A DNA stretch of 64,000 bases from an uncultured Alistipes sp. (GTDB lineage Bacteria > Bacteroidota > Bacteroidia > Bacteroidales > Rikenellaceae), in NCBI RefSeq assembly GCF_963931675.1, contig NZ_OZ007039.1:1521657-1585656 (forward strand). The letters are read 5' to 3'. A model generated the notes under the pieces. That model did no database searches. It was not told the origin of the DNA and saw only the letters and a list, made by a program, of their open reading frames with translations. This document shows positions 62,531 to 64,000 of the stretch, piece after piece. Made by a program: the position numbers and the translations under genes. The number at the start of each line of letters is the position of its first letter. Within the stretch, counting starts at the first letter, position 1.

Positions 62531-63835
62531 TTATTCGGCAATTACCAGATAATAGTTCTTTTTGCCGCGCTGCACGAGCAGGTACTTCCCGGCAATCAGG
62601 TCGTCGGCCGTCACCGCACGCATCGGGTCGGCGATCTTCTCGCGGTTCATCGAGACGCCGCCGCCCTGGATCATCTTGCGGCACTCGCCCTTCGAGGCGA
62701 AGATCTGCGTCTTCTCGGCGCAGAGGTCCACGAAGGCAACTCCCGCCTCCAGCTCCGTGCGGGCCACGCGGAACTGCGGCACGCCCTCGAAGACCTGGAG
62801 GAGCGTCGCTTCGTCGAGGCGGCGCAGCGCCTCGGAGGTGGCGCCGCCGAAGAGGATGTTCGACGCCTCGACGGCCTTTTCGTACTCCTCCTTCGAGTGG
62901 ATCATCGTGGTGATCTCCTGAGCCAGCCGTTTCTGCAGCACGCGCAGGTGCGGGGCGGCGTCGTGCTCGGCGATGAGAGATTCGATGGTCTCGCGGTCGA
63001 GCAGCGTGAAGATCTTGATATAGCGTTTGGCATCCTCGTCGCTGACGTTGAGCCAGAACTGGTAGAACTTGTAGGGCGACGTGTAGCGCGGGTCGAGCCA
63101 GACGTTGCCGCTCTCGGTCTTGCCGAATTTCGTGCCGTCGGCCTTCGTGATGAGCGGGCAGGTGATGGCGTAGGCTTCGGCTTCGGGGCCCAGTTTGCGG
63201 CGGATGAGCTCCGTGCCGGTGGTGATGTTGCCCCACTGGTCGGCGCCTCCGAGCTGGATCTTGCAGTTCATCGTCTGGTAGAGGTGCAGGAAGTCGTAGC
63301 CCTGGACCAGCTGGTAGGTGAATTCGGTGAACGACATGCCGTCACCCTCGCCGTTGAAGCGCTTCTTGACCGAATCCTTGGCCATCATGTAGTTGACGGT
63401 GATGCACTTGCCGATGTCGCGGATGAAATCCAGGAACGTGAATTCCTTCATCCAGTCGTAGTTGTTGACCATGCGGGCGGCGTTCGGGGCGTCGGAGTCG
63501 AAGTCGAGGAGTTTCGCCAGCTGGGCCTTGATGGCCTCCTGGTTGTGCCGCAGGGTGGCTTCGTCGAGCAGGTTGCGCTCCTGGGACTTGCCCGAGGGGT
63601 CGCCGATCATGCCCGTCGCACCGCCCACGAGGGCCAGCGGGCGGTGTCCGCACATCTGGAAGTGCTTGAGGATCATCACACCCACGAGGTGCCCGATATG
63701 GAGCGAGTCGGCCGTGGGGTCGATACCCAGGTAGGCCGTCGTCATCTCTTTCTGCAGTTGTTCTTCGGCGCCGGGCATGATCGTGTGGATCATGCCGCGC
63801 CATTCGAGTTCTTCGATAAAGTTTTTCGTCGCCAT
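62531..63835 (-). CDS. tyrS: Tyrosyl-tRNA synthetase
   Basis: 434 residues. Class I motifs: HIGH at 46-49 ([15 protein letters not shown]), substrate residues in [14 protein letters not shown] and [20 protein letters not shown], and the KMSKS equivalent in [18 protein letters not shown]-terminal S4 RNA-binding domain follows ([39 protein letters not shown]). It charges tRNA-Tyr. First gene of the tyrS-folB-transporter cluster. Confidence 0.96.
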   Translation of the reverse strand: MATKNFIEELEWRGMIHTIMPGAEEQLQKEMTTAYLGIDPTADSLHIGHLVGVMILKHFQMCGHRPLALVGGATGMIGDPSGKSQERNLLDEATLRHNQEAIKAQLAKLLDFDSDAPNAARMVNNYDWMKEFTFLDFIRDIGKCITVNYMMAKDSVKKRFNGEGDGMSFTEFTYQLVQGYDFLHLYQTMNCKIQLGGADQWGNITTGTELIRRKLGPEAEAYAITCPLITKADGTKFGKTESGNVWLDPRYTSPYKFYQFWLNVSDEDAKRYIKIFTLLDRETIESLIAEHDAAPHLRVLQKRLAQEITTMIHSKEEYEKAVEASNILFGGATSEALRRLDEATLLQVFEGVPQFRVARTELEAGVAFVDLCAEKTQIFASKGECRKMIQGGGVSMNREKIADPMRAVTADDLIAGKYLLVQRGKKNYYLVIAE

Positions 63836-63910
63836 ATTTGTCTCTTTTTTTGTTCGTTTTCCAGGGAGGGCCCGGGGGCTCCTCCGGTTCTTGTTTTTTA
63901 TCGTTCCGTA

Positions 63911-64000
63911 TTATTCGATCTCCAGATCCAGCGCCTTGCGGAATTCGGTGAGCAGCGGATTCTTGTCGGTCATGTATTTGACCCGGTCTTCGAGTTTGAT
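63911..64000 (-). CDS. 3' end of probable DNA polymerase III subunit gamma/tau
   Basis: Only 29 residues are inside the window: IKLEDRVKYMTDKNPLLTEF then RKALDLEIE and the stop. The YMxxKNPxLxxxRxxxDLEI ending resembles the C-terminus of Bacteroidetes DnaX, but this is too short to be certain. It is cut by the window edge. Confidence 0.5.
   Translation of the reverse strand: MKLEDRVKYMTDKNPLLTEFRKALDLEIE

Noticed and set aside
62100..63236. Upstream extension of the NSS transporter frame
   Set aside because: The first part overlaps folB and tyrS in another frame and has no transporter features; the real start is the ATG at 62099, just before the first membrane helix.

Overview
The window looks like a chromosomal segment of a GC-rich member of the Bacteroidales, most probably an Alistipes-like Rikenellaceae. 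The reasons are a SusC/SusD pair at the head of a polysaccharide utilization locus (PUL), batD-batE, Bacteroidetes-type promoters (TTTG, about 19 bp, then TAnnTTTG), a class II ribonucleotide reductase, and Bacteroidetes-type tyrosine integrases. The genus is an inference from composition and gene style and was not checked by search.

Layout. (1) 1-782: C-terminal part of a regulator with a periplasmic-binding-protein-like sensor domain. (2) 783-4475: a decayed plus-strand PUL. It holds remnants of an FAD-dependent oxidoreductase, a GH88/GH105-type hydrolase, a lipoprotein, a SusC receptor and a GH115 alpha-glucuronidase, all broken by stops, frameshifts and deletions. (3) 4683-30791: a tightly packed 14-gene minus-strand operon. 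In transcription order it encodes SusC, SusD, a small surface lipoprotein, a GH-A-type hydrolase, a GH42-like hydrolase, a GH2 beta-mannosidase, a Ser-type sulfatase, a second GH42-like paralogue, a GH10 xylanase, a GH78 alpha-rhamnosidase, a GH3 glycosidase, another putative TIM-barrel hydrolase, a ceramidase-like lipoprotein and a Gfo/Idh/MocA oxidoreductase. A divergent AraC-type regulator (31150-32013) probably controls it. The enzyme set points to a highly decorated, possibly sulfated, plant-type heteroglycan; the exact substrate cannot be told from sequence.

(4) 32100-42153: an AT-rich mobile island. It contains a TonB-receptor tail, a frameshifted IS110-type transposase with a possible bridge-RNA hairpin upstream, and two IS4-family insertion sequences. 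One of these splits a small C-H-D-containing gene with a clean 9-bp target duplication. A tyrosine integrase follows, and then a 3.9-kb element bounded by 43-bp direct repeats of the 3' half of tRNA-Thr. That element encodes an integrase, a serine recombinase, a Rep_trans-like rolling-circle initiator and a NUMOD3-like small protein, with TGTATTCA repeats in its central divergent promoter region. It looks like a minimal integrative replicon or mobilizable element, stacked next to an older element at the same tRNA site.

(5) 42295-64000: GC-rich core genome. It encodes an SDR-type L-threonine dehydrogenase, an alpha/beta hydrolase, a Cys-rich hypothetical protein, class II fructose-bisphosphate aldolase, class I fumarase, BatD-BatE-RecR, malate dehydrogenase, a META-domain lipoprotein, RidA, adenosylcobalamin-dependent ribonucleotide reductase, an OmpA-type porin, a DciA-like protein, RecF, a TPR membrane protein, lumazine synthase, a sodium:neurotransmitter symporter family protein, dihydroneopterin aldolase, tyrosyl-tRNA synthetase and the probable 3' end of dnaX. 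Several intrinsic terminators and canonical promoters are visible here.
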